Source: an uncultured Verrucomicrobiae bacterium (lineage in GTDB: Bacteria; Verrucomicrobiota; Verrucomicrobiia; Limisphaerales; UBA1096). Taken from it: DNA of 64,000 bases. This document shows positions 1 to 8,623 of the stretch, piece after piece. Each line of letters opens with the position of its first letter. Positions within the stretch are counted from its first letter, which is position 1. The notes beneath the pieces were generated by a model, which saw only the letters and a program-made list of their open reading frames with translations, ran no database searches and had not been told where the DNA came from. The translations under genes and the position numbers were made by a program. Where the stretch lies: the NCBI GenBank assembly GCA_937770485.1, contig CALJHX010000020.1:1-64000 (forward strand), written 5' to 3'.

Positions 1-1322
1 TCAACTCTTGCCCACGCAGAACAGGCGACTATTGGTACGTATAAACAGACGGCCGTGCGCCACAGTAATACTGGCACGGGTCTGGTCATCGCCGTCTTCC
101 CCCATCGCGGCCCTGTGAAGTACCTTGCCGCTTTCTGCCTCGATCACGTGCACGGTGCCGGCGTGGTTCTGCACGTAGATTTTGCCATCCGCGCCAGTCG
201 GTGAACCGCGGAAGAGTGAGCGACTATCAAGGTCGCTCGCCCACTGAATTTTGCCGGTTTTCGGTTCCACACGAGAAAGCATCTTGTCGCGGCCCTCGCC
301 GTACAACACAAAAAAACTGCCCTGATAAAACAGCGGCGTGCACACATCGCTGGACACCCCGTCGCGACTTCCCTCGCTGTTCCACAGCCTGCCACTGCGC
401 TTATATTGCCCTTCCCCCCGGCCTTGATTGCGAACACCGGCGCACGCTTGGGCGCGCACGCCAACACCACCCCATCTCCCGCAACCGGAGAGGGTACAAG
501 CCGCCAGTGGCCAATGCGCGTCGGGTTCCAAGTACCCCAGCGCCACAGTTCCTCACCACTCTTCGGATCGTGACCGGTTAGGCAGTCTCCACCGGTAATG
601 AGAATCTCGCCACGCCCATTGTGAGTGAACGGGATCGGCGTACTGAACGCCTCAAGCGATTCACTGCGAGCCTTGGCCGGCCGATACACTTTCCAGAGTT
701 GCCGGCCGCTTTTCGGATCGAGCGCTAGCAGGTATGAGCGGTTGTCATTGCTGCCCTTGCTTCCGACCTTGGTGTCACGTTGCAGCACCTGCATATAGAG
801 GATGCCGTCGTGGATGATTGGGCTGGTCGAGAAGGTCCATAGGAACGCGAATTGCCCGTGTTTTTTCTGGATGTTTTGCGACCACAATTTCTCACCTTCT
901 GGTGTAAACGTTGCCAACTCTCCGTTGCCGTAAAAAAAGGTCACCACCTGCCCATCGGTCACAGGCGAAGGCGCGGCGTAATTGCTGCGGTTGTCCTGCC
1001 GATGACCCTTGGAAACCTGATGTGCCCACTTCAGCGCGCCTGTCCCGCGGTCGTAACAGTTTGCCATTAGGCGCTCGGCATCCGGGTTTGAGGAGGACAC
1101 GTATACATGCTCCCCCCAGACGATTGGCGTCCCGGCACTCGGACCGTCCATCTTCACGCTCCAGATGACATTCTTCGTCTTGCTGAACTTGGCCGGCAGG
1201 TTTTTCTCGTCAGTCGAGCCGTTATAATTCGGCCCACGCCAGTTCCCCCACTCGGCAGCCTGCACCCCGATCAGCGCCATCCCGGCGGCCAAGGCCAATA
1301 TTGTTGCGTTTGTTTTTTTCAT
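1..1322 (-). pseudogene. PQQ-repeat (quinoprotein/BamB-like) secreted protein, frameshifted
   Basis: The first part of the protein (from ATG 1322) has a signal peptide ending near VQAAEWGNWRGP and repeated beta-propeller strands of the PQQ type (for example GTGALKWA, ALDPKSGRQLWKV, DPKSGEELWRW). The reading continues in another frame from about position 430 (QYKRSGRLWNSEG to RLFCVGKS and a stop at the window edge), with further strands such as VEPKTGKIQWASD and IEAESGKVLHR. The switch falls in C-rich runs at 408-419, so one base has been gained or lost there. Family members are periplasmic eight-bladed propellers, often found beside sulfatases and cytochromes in PVC genomes. Whether this is a true mutation or a sequencing error in the homopolymer cannot be decided from the sequence. 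Confidence 0.8.
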
Positions 1323-1422
1323 GATGAACAAATTTTCAGATTTAGGAACAGGCGAACGCTGCCACCCTCTCAGCCAAGTGGCCAGCGCAAAATCAACTCA
1401 TCCCATCCGCTTGGCTAAACAA

Positions 1423-3000
1423 TTAGTCGAGCTTCTCTTTTTCAAAGTCGGTGGGGCGAACCCAGCCGGCCCGCACCTTCTCCCCTCCCATGTAGCGCCG
1501 GTAAAAATTGTCGGTCAACTCACCAGAGTACGGATAGTTGTCGAACACATCGCCCTTGCCGAACATCCTCGGGTCTCCCTGTTCGCGAAGCTCGGCAAAG
1601 AGCTGCTCCTTGAGCGCCGCTTTCAGCTCAGAGTGCGGCTTCGACTTGGCGAGGTTCTTCACGCAGTCGGCGTCGCTGTTCAGTTCGAACAATTCCTCCT
1701 TCGGCCGTTTGCCAAAATTCAGGTTCCAAAAATGATACAGCCCCTCGCGGCGCTGTGTGAGGATCAACGACTTGGTCGGGCTACCGTCGCAGTTCAGGTA
1801 GCCTGTCTCCGGGTTGCCTCCGGGCCAGCGGTCGGTCTTGAAGTTGTGCAGGTACAACTGGTTGTCTTTCACGATGCCGCGGATTGGATAACCCCAGTTG
1901 TTCGGCCGGCCGATGTCGTGACGCTCCTTGCCGATCAGCACGTGGTCGCGGCCGGCGATCACCTGGCCGGACTTGGGTGAGCGAAAGATGTCGAACAGAC
2001 TCCGGCCACTCACCGGCTGCATGATCGGCGCCAGCCTGGCCACGCCGGCTGCCTCGAGAAACGTCGGCGCGATGTCGGCGAAACTCACGTAGTCAGTCAC
2101 CACCCGGCCGCGTCCGTTGACGCCCTTGGGCCAGCGGATCGCCAGCGGGATGTGGTTCGACGCCTCGTACGCCTGCCCCTTGACGCGCGGGAACGGCATA
2201 CCGTGATCGGACGTCGCCACGATCAGCGTGTTGTCCAGTTGACCGGCTGCCTCCAGCGCGGCGAGAATTTTGCCCAAGTGATTGTCGAAATGCTCCACCT
2301 CGATCGAGTAGTCGAGCATGTCGTTCCGGATCACCTCGTTGTCAGGCCAATACTTCGGCACGCGATCGATGTCCGAGAGCTTCTTGCCCATGCTCCTGCC
2401 GACACCGGCTTCGTAGCCGCGATGCGGCTCGGTGGCCCCGTACCAAAATGCCCAAGGCCTCCCCTTGGCCGAGTTCGCCCCGGCGAGAAACTCGGTAAAG
2501 TTGCCGGCGTAGTCGTTATTCGAAATTGCGCGGGCCGGCGGCTTGGCTTTCTGTTTTTGCCAAGCTTGGCCGGTGACCTTTCGCGGCTTGCCGCTGGCGT
2601 CGTTGGCGAAGCCTGGCCCCCATCCCTTGCCGGTGTAGCCGGTCGAGTAGCCGTTGGCTTCGAGCAACTCCATCCAACTGCCGAACTTGGCCGGGAAAAA
2701 CGTCATGTGGTTCCCCGCCTGCTCGAGCTGCCACGAATTGCGACCGGTCAGGATGATAGCCCGCGACGGGGCGCACTTGGCGTTGGGCGTGTAGGCGCGG
2801 CGAAATAAAACCCCCTCACCGGCCACGCGATCGAATGCCGGCGTGCGCACCCAGTCGCAGCCGTACGCACCTGCGTGGCCGAACGACCAGTCATCGGCAA
2901 TGGCAAAAAGAATGTTCGGCCGCTCCGCCGCTTGGCCAAGCGTTAGCCAGCCACCCAGCAGCAAAACCGAAACAATAACGCGCTTGGCCAAGGTGTGCAT
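1423..3000 (-). CDS. Type I sulfatase (secreted)
   Basis: The 525-residue product has a signal peptide (about residues 1-25, ending LGQA) followed by the sulfatase opening [12 protein letters not shown], which supplies metal-binding Asp residues. The active-site signature C76-A-P-S-R80 followed by TGR marks the cysteine that is converted to formylglycine. Downstream [17 protein letters not shown] carries the second metal-binding Asp and His. The ATG at 3000 is chosen because it begins the signal peptide; the reading frame continues 13 codons upstream without looking like a leader. Such enzymes desulfate polysaccharides or small sulfate esters in the periplasm. The substrate cannot be told. 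A perfect copy of the CGCTTGGCCAAGCG palindrome and a partial one lie inside the signal-peptide coding part. Confidence 0.92.
   Translation of the reverse strand: MHTLAKRVIVSVLLLGGWLTLGQAAERPNILFAIADDWSFGHAGAYGCDWVRTPAFDRVAGEGVLFRRAYTPNAKCAPSRAIILTGRNSWQLEQAGNHMTFFPAKFGSWMELLEANGYSTGYTGKGWGPGFANDASGKPRKVTGQAWQKQKAKPPARAISNNDYAGNFTEFLAGANSAKGRPWAFWYGATEPHRGYEAGVGRSMGKKLSDIDRVPKYWPDNEVIRNDMLDYSIEVEHFDNHLGKILAALEAAGQLDNTLIVATSDHGMPFPRVKGQAYEASNHIPLAIRWPKGVNGRGRVVTDYVSFADIAPTFLEAAGVARLAPIMQPVSGRSLFDIFRSPKSGQVIAGRDHVLIGKERHDIGRPNNWGYPIRGIVKDNQLYLHNFKTDRWPGGNPETGYLNCDGSPTKSLILTQRREGLYHFWNLNFGKRPKEELFELNSDADCVKNLAKSKPHSELKAALKEQLFAELREQGDPRMFGKGDVFDNYPYSGELTDNFYRRYMGGEKVRAGWVRPTDFEKEKLD
2929..2942. 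repeat. HIP-like palindrome CGCTTGGCCAAGCG
   Basis: Perfect 14-base palindrome inside the sulfatase signal-peptide region. A second 10-base core copy, CTTGGCCAAG, follows at 2983-2992. It is one of 26 core copies counted in the window. Confidence 0.9.
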
Positions 3001-3262
3001 GGGCGAGTGATACCTATGCCCAAGGGCAAAAGCCAACAAATAGGCGGTGCAACCCCAAGTGGGCGCTCACAACGCTCTGGGAATCTGCCACTGCCAAGCC
3101 GAATGTTCATTTTCATTCTCTTCGGCCTGCGGACACCTTCTCCCCCTGAGGGAGAAGGAATCCATTCGCGTGTCTTGGCGTTTATTCGCGGTTACTCCGC
3201 TTGGCCAACGGGAAAGGACTTGTCAGCGGGCAAAACAACCGTACAGTCTCCCGCGCGCTGAT

Positions 3263-3337
3263 GCGCGCTTAACTCAGTGGTAGAGTGCTACCTTCACACG
3301 GTAGAAGTCGTTGGTTCAAATCCAACAGTGCGCACCA
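3263..3337 (+). tRNA. tRNA-Val(CAC), copy 1
   Basis: A complete cloverleaf can be drawn. The acceptor stem is GCGCGCT with AGTGCGC, discriminator A and an encoded CCA. The D arm is ACTC/GAGT. The anticodon stem is CTACC/GGTAG with loop TTCACAC, so the anticodon is CAC (valine GTG codons). The T arm is GTTGG/CCAAC with loop TTCAAAT. An identical gene lies at 6039-6113 in the same orientation. The sequence between the two is AT-rich accessory DNA, so this 3' end may be an attachment site. Confidence 0.95.
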
Positions 3338-3397
3338 TTTTCTTCTGTTTCCCTTTGTTTCTCAAAAGCACTTTTTAGTGCCTTCGCATCATTCGCA

Positions 3398-3437
3398 CCA
3401 ATTTGGCAAAAACGGTTAGCGAATGTTAGCGGATGCG
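3398..3437 (+). repeat. Imperfect direct repeat, left copy
   Basis: The stretch containing ggttagcgaatgttagcg, about 60 bases after tRNA-Val copy 1, resembles 5949-5988, about 50 bases before tRNA-Val copy 2 (ggttagcggatgttagcg), in the same orientation. They may be subterminal repeats of an integrated element or remains of a duplication. No integrase gene is visible between them. Confidence 0.5.
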
Positions 3438-3455
3438 AATCCAGAAAACTCTTAA

Positions 3456-3608
3456 TCACGGAAATACCCGGTGGAGAGTCACAGGTGGAGGTCCTGCTAG
3501 AGATGGTACAGCCAAGCTAGCATTACAGGCGGGACACTCCATGGTTTGACCCGCAAGTTCTTCAGGTATCTCCAAGCGTTGATTGCAGTTTGAATAAGGT
3601 ATTTTCAT
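3456..3608 (-). pseudogene. Zinc-ribbon domain fragment
   Basis: From ATG 3608 the frame encodes a short zinc-ribbon of a type often seen at the start of verrucomicrobial membrane proteins: MKIPYSNCNQRLEIPEELAG followed by a CPAC knuckle and NASLAVPSLA. The first knuckle is damaged (SNC instead of CPNC), leaving three of the four expected cysteines. After SLA the sequence runs into unrelated residues and stops. The usual C-terminal membrane part is missing, so I read this as a fragment. It follows a degenerate lipoprotein leader at 3616-3684. Confidence 0.55.
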
Positions 3609-3615
3609 TTTGAAC

Positions 3616-3684
3616 TTAGTATAAAGGCTTCCCACACCTCCCCAGCACCACGACTGCGACAATTGAAACAAGTATTGATTTCAT
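3616..3684 (-). repeat. Degenerate ankyrin-lipoprotein leader (copy 8)
   Basis: From ATG 3684 the frame reads MKSILVSIVAVVVLGRCG and then stops after KPLY. This matches the leader of the neighbouring ankyrin lipoproteins (MKxLLxTIAAxxLVGC) with the lipobox disturbed by an Arg. It is the last leader copy at this end of the array and sits just ahead of the zinc-ribbon fragment. Confidence 0.6.
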
Positions 3685-3756
3685 AGCGCGGTAACTGTCA
3701 CTCTGTTGAGCGAAGTTTTTAAGGCGTTTTACCTGCTGCCCCAGAGGTGGGTAGGT

Positions 3757-3790
3757 TTAGTTGCCTTCAACTTTCAATTCATCACCCGCA
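3757..3790 (-). repeat. Ankyrin-gene tail remnant after the pectate-lyase-like gene
   Basis: Directly behind the stop of the pectate-lyase-like gene, on the same strand, the sequence reads GDELKVEGN-stop. It is nearly the same at DNA level as the tail GAELKAEGK-stop that ends the ankyrin genes at 5156, 8614 and 10332. The pectate-lyase-like gene therefore lies between an ankyrin leader (5159) and an ankyrin tail. Confidence 0.65.
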
Positions 3791-3796
3791 CCCAAT

Positions 3797-5110
3797 TTAT
3801 TTCTGCGTCAGGCTGTTGACGTATTCCTCAAGGTTGGTGAATCCATCAGAATTCCTGTCCTCGTTTCTGTCCTCAGCATCATTTGGGTTTAATCCATTTG
3901 CTGTTTCCCATTCATCAGCCATGCCATCTTTATCACGATCAGCTAGAGCAGGAAAAGAATTTAGGCTTGGCCATCCACCAACTTCATCCTGTGAATCAGG
4001 GACATTACCCGTACCCTTTTTCACCTCACTTATTATTCGCTGATCACATGCGTCCCTGCTCTTAGATGCGCCGGCATATTTTAATACTTTGCTATACGCA
4101 ACTTTAGCCGTATCTGTCGCAGGCTTATCATCACCATGAACCAGCTCACCCGGCAATTCCCATTCTTCCTGGCTTGAACTCATGTACTTATCACCGTCTT
4201 GTACATATTTAATTGCTGAATAATTATCATCTGTCCAACCTTGATTCCAGGTAAAAATATTGCCTGATGTAAATCCCGTTGGCTCTGGTCCTTTACCCGG
4301 CTTTGCTTTTATCCTCATTGGAAGATCACCTGTGTCAGTATCTGGACCATTTTTATAGTAATTATTGATTACATTACGTTGGCCGCTTCCCAGGTTTGTA
4401 GTGCCACCTGCATTGTAAATTAGGTTATTGCGAAAATCTATAATGACATCTGGAGGCGTGAGATCACTTCCTCCCATGCTGGGATGTCTGTCATGAGTAG
4501 AGTGAAGCAAGTTATGATGAAGGCTTATGTTTTTTGTCGTCCCCCTGAAAGACCCAAGCTTTGAATGAGGCATTTTTTCATAGTGAATGCTGTCGTGCAG
4601 AGTTTCACCATAAATTGACCATTGCAAAGTAAAATGCCCTCCTCCCCGGTTATCATGAATAGCATCAATACCCCATCCCGCAGAAATATGATCAAAAATA
4701 ACATCAGAAATATTTGAACTTGTGATGCAATCAGCGCCGCTGGAAGAGCCCTTATTTTGATCGCCCATCCTAAGCCTGATATACCTCATGATGATATTAT
4801 TTACATCTTCAAGTTTAAGGCCATAATCCTTTAAGCAAATACCATCACCAGGGGCAGTTTGACCGGCAATGGTAAGATTTGAATCCGTAATTTTTATGGC
4901 ATCTTTAAGCTCTATAGTTCCTGATACCGAAAACACAATGGTCCTTGGCCCGTTCATATTCTCAATACCGTAGCGCAGAGAACCAGGACCATCATCATTT
5001 AAATTAGTAACGATATATACATCGCCTCCACGACCACCCTTGGCAAAGCGTCCGTATCCCTCAGCTCCAGGAAATGCAATCGTAGGTTGATTGGGATAGA
5101 CTGAGGCCAC
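3797..5110 (-). CDS. Pectate-lyase-like parallel beta-helix protein with C-terminal calcium-binding region
   Basis: The 437-residue frame opens with QPTIAFPGAEGYGRFAKGGR, typical of the secreted pectate lyase / polysaccharide lyase family 1 relatives of Bacteroidetes and PVC bacteria. It continues with beta-helix segments such as NLTIAGQTAPGDGICLKDYG, RYIRLRMGD, FDHISAGWGID and SLHHNLLHSTHDRHP. Near the end, DRDKDGMADEWE...NEDRNSDGFTNLEEY resembles a thrombospondin-type-3 or dockerin-like calcium-binding repeat. The frame lacks a signal peptide of its own. The GTG at 5110 lies in a lipoprotein leader that starts at 5159 but runs in another frame, so secretion may be lost. Base composition is clearly more AT-rich than the neighbours, suggesting transfer. 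Confidence 0.75.
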   Translation of the reverse strand: MASVYPNQPTIAFPGAEGYGRFAKGGRGGDVYIVTNLNDDGPGSLRYGIENMNGPRTIVFSVSGTIELKDAIKITDSNLTIAGQTAPGDGICLKDYGLKLEDVNNIIMRYIRLRMGDQNKGSSSGADCITSSNISDVIFDHISAGWGIDAIHDNRGGGHFTLQWSIYGETLHDSIHYEKMPHSKLGSFRGTTKNISLHHNLLHSTHDRHPSMGGSDLTPPDVIIDFRNNLIYNAGGTTNLGSGQRNVINNYYKNGPDTDTGDLPMRIKAKPGKGPEPTGFTSGNIFTWNQGWTDDNYSAIKYVQDGDKYMSSSQEEWELPGELVHGDDKPATDTAKVAYSKVLKYAGASKSRDACDQRIISEVKKGTGNVPDSQDEVGGWPSLNSFPALADRDKDGMADEWETANGLNPNDAEDRNEDRNSDGFTNLEEYVNSLTQK

Positions 5111-5111
5111 A

Positions 5112-5159
5112 CCCCACCAGCACCACGGCTGCGATTGTTGTGAGTAGGAGGTGTTTCAT
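5112..5159 (-). repeat. Lipoprotein leader copy 7, out of frame with its cargo
   Basis: ATG 5159 overlaps the TGA of the preceding ankyrin frame (ATGA) and reads MKHLLLTTIAAVVLVGC, a good lipoprotein signal, almost the same as the leader at 9621. It continues GLSLSQSTY and soon stops. The pectate-lyase-like protein starts inside it in another frame (49 bases apart, not a multiple of three). Confidence 0.75.
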
Positions 5160-5752
5160 TTGCCTTCAGCTTTCAATTCTTCACCCGTCTTGCCGCCGTG
5201 TTTGCGGAGGAGGTCGGCGGTTTCGCTGTGATTGCTAAATGTCGCCATATCTAAAGGAGTCATTCCATCTATTTTCATCGCATTCACATCCGCACCACTA
5301 GTGATGAGTAGTTCGACAATTCCCTTGTGTCCATTGTATGCCCCCTCATGCAAAGGAGTGAAACTGGCCTTATTTTTCACACGCACATCAGCTCCTTTAT
5401 TGATAAGCAGTTCAGCAATTTCATCATGACCTACAACAGCCGCGGAAAACAGAGCAGTCCCGCCATGCTCATCCTTCGCATTCGCATCCGTGCCAGTTGC
5501 CAAGTGCTGTTTGACGGCTTGGATGTTCCCTTCCTTTATAGCTTCGTGAATAGAGATATCTGGTGCTTCAAGTTCGGCTGGCGGCGGCTCTGGTTGTGCT
5601 GCTTCAGCAACTTGCTCATCAAGTTTCACTTCAGCACTGGTTCAACGGGTTGCCTTCAGCAACTGGTTTGCTTCTGGTGCAGGAGCCGACTGCTGCGACT
5701 CACCGCACCCCACCACAAACACGGCTGCGACGATTGTTAGTAGTAGTTTCAT
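5156..5752 (-). pseudogene. Ankyrin-repeat lipoprotein interrupted by an in-frame stop
   Basis: ATG 5752 begins a lipoprotein leader, MKLLLTIVAAVFVVGC, followed by a short linker. An in-frame TGA stands at 5644-5642. After it the same frame continues through DISIHEAIKEGN and about four ankyrin repeats to the conserved tail HGGKTGEELKAEGK. Comparison with the paralogue at 8614-9258 suggests two compensating small indels around the linker, which expose the TGA. Translation could restart at GTG 5629, giving a 157-residue protein with no export signal. In the intact paralogues the protein would sit in the periplasm or outer membrane and bind proteins through its repeats. The stop overlaps the next leader (ATGA). 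Confidence 0.75.
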
Positions 5753-5948
5753 AGACAAAAGAGAGTCTCAACGGTCTAGCTGATGATTTCAACAGCTAAA
5801 TGATGTCACTAGCGGCGGCTGCTTATCCCCCATTGCTTCGCGGAGAGCCGTCTCTGCTCCTCTAATGGGGTTGCGCGGGTGAGAAAAGGTACTTCAATTC
5901 GGATCCAAGCTGTGCCTACTTTGCCGTCTGCTGGTGTTGCGATTGAGT

Positions 5949-5988
5949 CAAATTGGCAGAATCGGTTAGCGGATGTTAGCGAAGCCCA
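5949..5988 (+). repeat. Imperfect direct repeat, right copy
   Basis: This is the partner of 3398-3437, sharing attggca, ggttagcg and atgttagcg blocks. It lies shortly before tRNA-Val copy 2. Confidence 0.5.
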
Positions 5989-6038
5989 AAAGCGATAACA
6001 CTGGAAGAGACAAAAAACACTGATATACCAGCGCCGAT

Positions 6039-6113
6039 GCGCGCTTAACTCAGTGGTAGAGTGCTACCTTCACACGGTAGAAGTCGTTGGTTCAAATCCA
6101 ACAGTGCGCACCA
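6039..6113 (+). tRNA. tRNA-Val(CAC), copy 2
   Basis: Identical over the whole 75 bases, including CCA, to 3263-3337, with the same anticodon CAC. Similarity reaches a few bases beyond each end (gatg before, ttt after). The two copies bracket about 2.7 kb holding the pectate-lyase-like gene, a broken ankyrin gene and the zinc-ribbon fragment. Confidence 0.95.
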
Positions 6114-6207
6114 TTTCCTCATCTCCCCTTTTCAACCAAGCTGACGCTTGAAAAATTATTCGTGACTTTTATTTTATAATACATCATATAACTTCCCAGG
6201 AACATTT

Positions 6208-7443
6208 ATGAAACCAATCGTACTGTTACTTACTGGAATCTTTCTGATCTCCGATCAACCCGTGCAGGCTCAACCGTACGGGGACTGCCATTTTCATTTG
6301 CTGGATTTCCTTCAAAACGGGGAGTTCGACAATCGGGATGGAGCCTTCCCCTGCAACGCCTCCGGCTTGATGAAAGATGGACGCTATTTCCAACTCCCCT
6401 ACGGGGAACGGCACCGGCGCCTGACAGGGTTGATCGGTGTTACCGACCAACACAACATCGCCGACGTAGTGGTTTGTGGCATGCCATTTGTCAAGAAATG
6501 GGCCGAGGACGATTTTTTTCTCCGACCGAAATATTACTTGGACTCAAGCTCGCGGGTGAAGGCGGCCCGGGACACCGACTTGCAGGTCGCCGCCGCGTTC
6601 ATGGACTACAAACGGCGGTTCGCAGGCAACAAATCTCAATTAGACAAACTGGCCCGACTGCATCCGTTCATCTGTGGACTCGACACGACCGACCTTGGAG
6701 CTGTTGACCTTGCGATAAAACGGATACGAGAATATCCGGGAGTATGGGAGGGGCTGGGGGAGCTCATGTCACGCCACGACGACCTCACCAACCTAACAAC
6801 CGGGGAGCGCCCACGGGCAAACCACACTTCGTTCATACGGTTATTCAAGTTTGCCGGGCGGGCCAGTCTGCCTGTCAGTATTCACCACAACGTCGCGCCA
6901 ATCTCACGCAACGAAAGTGAGGTCAAACAGCCCTTGTACCTGGACGAGTTTCTGGCCCTCCTGAAAAGTACGATCTCCGACGAAACCAATCCGGACAACA
7001 GGCCCAAAGTTATCTGGTGTCACGCCGGCATCAGTCGCAGAATTGTGGTCGATAATTACCGCCAAACCCTCGAGCAAATCCTCGATGAGTATCACGAGAA
7101 TCTTTATCTGGATTTGTCGTGGGTGGTTCTCGGCTCCTATGTTTACAAGAACCTGAACGAGTGGGTGACCCTGATTCAAAAATACCCGGACAACTTTCTA
7201 ATTGGGTCGGATTCGGTCGGCAAATACAGCGGTATTCCGATGGAGCTAAAGAAATATCAGGCCCTCCTGAACGCCTTGCCGGCTGAAACCCGATCAAAGG
7301 TCGCCTACAAAAATCTCTCTAGAATTCTGCGCAAAGCCGAAGCTGAGCGGACCCGAAAGAAATTTGGAAAAGGCGGAATCACTCTGCCCCACGATTTTTC
7401 CCTGCCGGAAAACTTCGGGCTAGAGGGGTTGGGCAAAAGATAG
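6208..7443 (+). CDS. Secreted amidohydrolase-family protein (TIM-barrel metal hydrolase)
   Basis: The 411-residue product starts with a signal peptide (MKPIVLLLTGIFLIS to VQAQ) and then shows metal-dependent amidohydrolase (amidohydrolase_2) hallmarks: GDCHFHLLDF at the start of the barrel, LPVSIHHNVAP, KVIWCHAGISR and FLIGSDSVGKY near the end, giving the expected His/His/His/Asp ligands. The AGGA at 6198-6201 is a good ribosome-binding site for ATG 6208. The gene follows tRNA-Val copy 2 and converges with the ankyrin-DUF1223 gene. The substrate is unknown; relatives include decarboxylases and lactonases. Confidence 0.8.
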   Translation: MKPIVLLLTGIFLISDQPVQAQPYGDCHFHLLDFLQNGEFDNRDGAFPCNASGLMKDGRYFQLPYGERHRRLTGLIGVTDQHNIADVVVCGMPFVKKWAEDDFFLRPKYYLDSSSRVKAARDTDLQVAAAFMDYKRRFAGNKSQLDKLARLHPFICGLDTTDLGAVDLAIKRIREYPGVWEGLGELMSRHDDLTNLTTGERPRANHTSFIRLFKFAGRASLPVSIHHNVAPISRNESEVKQPLYLDEFLALLKSTISDETNPDNRPKVIWCHAGISRRIVVDNYRQTLEQILDEYHENLYLDLSWVVLGSYVYKNLNEWVTLIQKYPDNFLIGSDSVGKYSGIPMELKKYQALLNALPAETRSKVAYKNLSRILRKAEAERTRKKFGKGGITLPHDFSLPENFGLEGLGKR

Positions 7444-7456
7444 ATTCTTCGAGAAG

Positions 7457-8623
7457 TTATTCGAATTTGTGACTAGACTCCTTGTATGACTCCTCACCGG
7501 GTTGCCAGTTAATCCGTGTCGACTGGGCACCGAGCATTTCCATGTTGTCGGTTCGTTGCACGAAGGCAACGGCTTCAAGGTTGCGTCTTTTACCCCCGGG
7601 CACCTGCTTCAAGTTGAACGTGAATTCGTGCCCGAACGGTCCGGTGAGCTCGATACATTTGAACTCCAGCACAACGTTGTCCATGCCCAGCGTGCGGCCC
7701 TTGTTTTCGCCGCCAGTGATCCGCCGCTGGATGCCGTGCTCAACGAGCGCCACGCACAACGCCACACTCTCGAACTTGCCCAGCGTGCAGGCGTTAACTG
7801 TGATGGCTCCGTCCTCTTTTTTGACCTGCCGAACGGACACCCCCACCGTGGCCGGCAGCTTCAGCGAGCGGTTGATCGCGTCGAACGCGTTGTCCCGTTT
7901 GTGGCCCAGCATCTGGTACTTGCCATTCACGATCATCTGCGGCGTGTAGTACATGCCACTAAACCGCTTGTGCTCGTACGCCCGCTGCCGGGCGGAGAAG
8001 CGTTCGTTGCTGAAGCCGTCACTCCAGCTTCCACCGTCGAAATAATCCACATGAAAGGAGACGCAGAAAATATTCAGCCGCTTGGCCAAGGCCATCCGAC
8101 GAATCTGCGACGTGAGTTGCTCCGCTGGCGGACAACTGGAGCATGATTCCGACGTGTAAAGTTCCACCAGCGCAAACTGGCTGTTGTTAAAATTGCGTTT
8201 GAGTAGCGGGATGTCGACTGGCGCCTGGCCAAGCTTGTTTTTCGCCTCGTAGTCCGCGCCGTTATCGAGCAAGAAACGGATAATCTCAGACCTACCCTGC
8301 GCGTAGGCGAAATGCAGAGGCGTCCAGTCGCTTGGCGTCCGGGTGTTGACGTAGTCTCTGGGCTGAATGGCCAAGTGCTGTCGGACGATCCCAATGTTCC
8401 CCTGCGCAGCAGCCTCGTGAATGCTAATCGTCGGGGGCGGCCCTTGGTTCCTGGGTGGCGACGGTTCCTTGGCTTGGGCGACGGGTGACTCAACGGTCAC
8501 CGCCGGGGCATCGGTCGCTTGGCTTCTAACCTTAGCCTTTACGGGAGCACTCTCCGCTGACCGCTCCTCAACAGCACACCCAACCAACAGCACGGTTGCG
8601 ATTGCTGTAATGATTAGTTGCAC
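7457..8623 (-). CDS. Lipoprotein with ankyrin repeats fused to a DUF1223 (thioredoxin-like) domain
   Basis: The start is GTG 8623, which overlaps the end of the upstream ankyrin gene. Residues 1-16 are the lipoprotein leader MQLIITAIATVLLVGC. About residues 65-140 hold two to three ankyrin repeats (TISIHEAAAQGN, DWTPLHFAYAQGR, LLDNGADYEAKN). From about residue 150 a DUF1223 domain follows, with LVELYTSESCSSCPPAEQL, whose CxxC is the thioredoxin-like motif, then SFHVDYFDGGSWSD and YTPQMIVNG. DUF1223 proteins are secreted and of unknown activity. The conserved ankyrin tail is absent; the DUF1223 domain ends the protein. This pairing looks like a product of cassette shuffling. A copy of CTTGGCCAAG at 8081 is the only exact one in the whole ankyrin region. 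Confidence 0.8.
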   Translation of the reverse strand: MQLIITAIATVLLVGCAVEERSAESAPVKAKVRSQATDAPAVTVESPVAQAKEPSPPRNQGPPPTISIHEAAAQGNIGIVRQHLAIQPRDYVNTRTPSDWTPLHFAYAQGRSEIIRFLLDNGADYEAKNKLGQAPVDIPLLKRNFNNSQFALVELYTSESCSSCPPAEQLTSQIRRMALAKRLNIFCVSFHVDYFDGGSWSDGFSNERFSARQRAYEHKRFSGMYYTPQMIVNGKYQMLGHKRDNAFDAINRSLKLPATVGVSVRQVKKEDGAITVNACTLGKFESVALCVALVEHGIQRRITGGENKGRTLGMDNVVLEFKCIELTGPFGHEFTFNLKQVPGGKRRNLEAVAFVQRTDNMEMLGAQSTRINWQPGEESYKESSHKFE

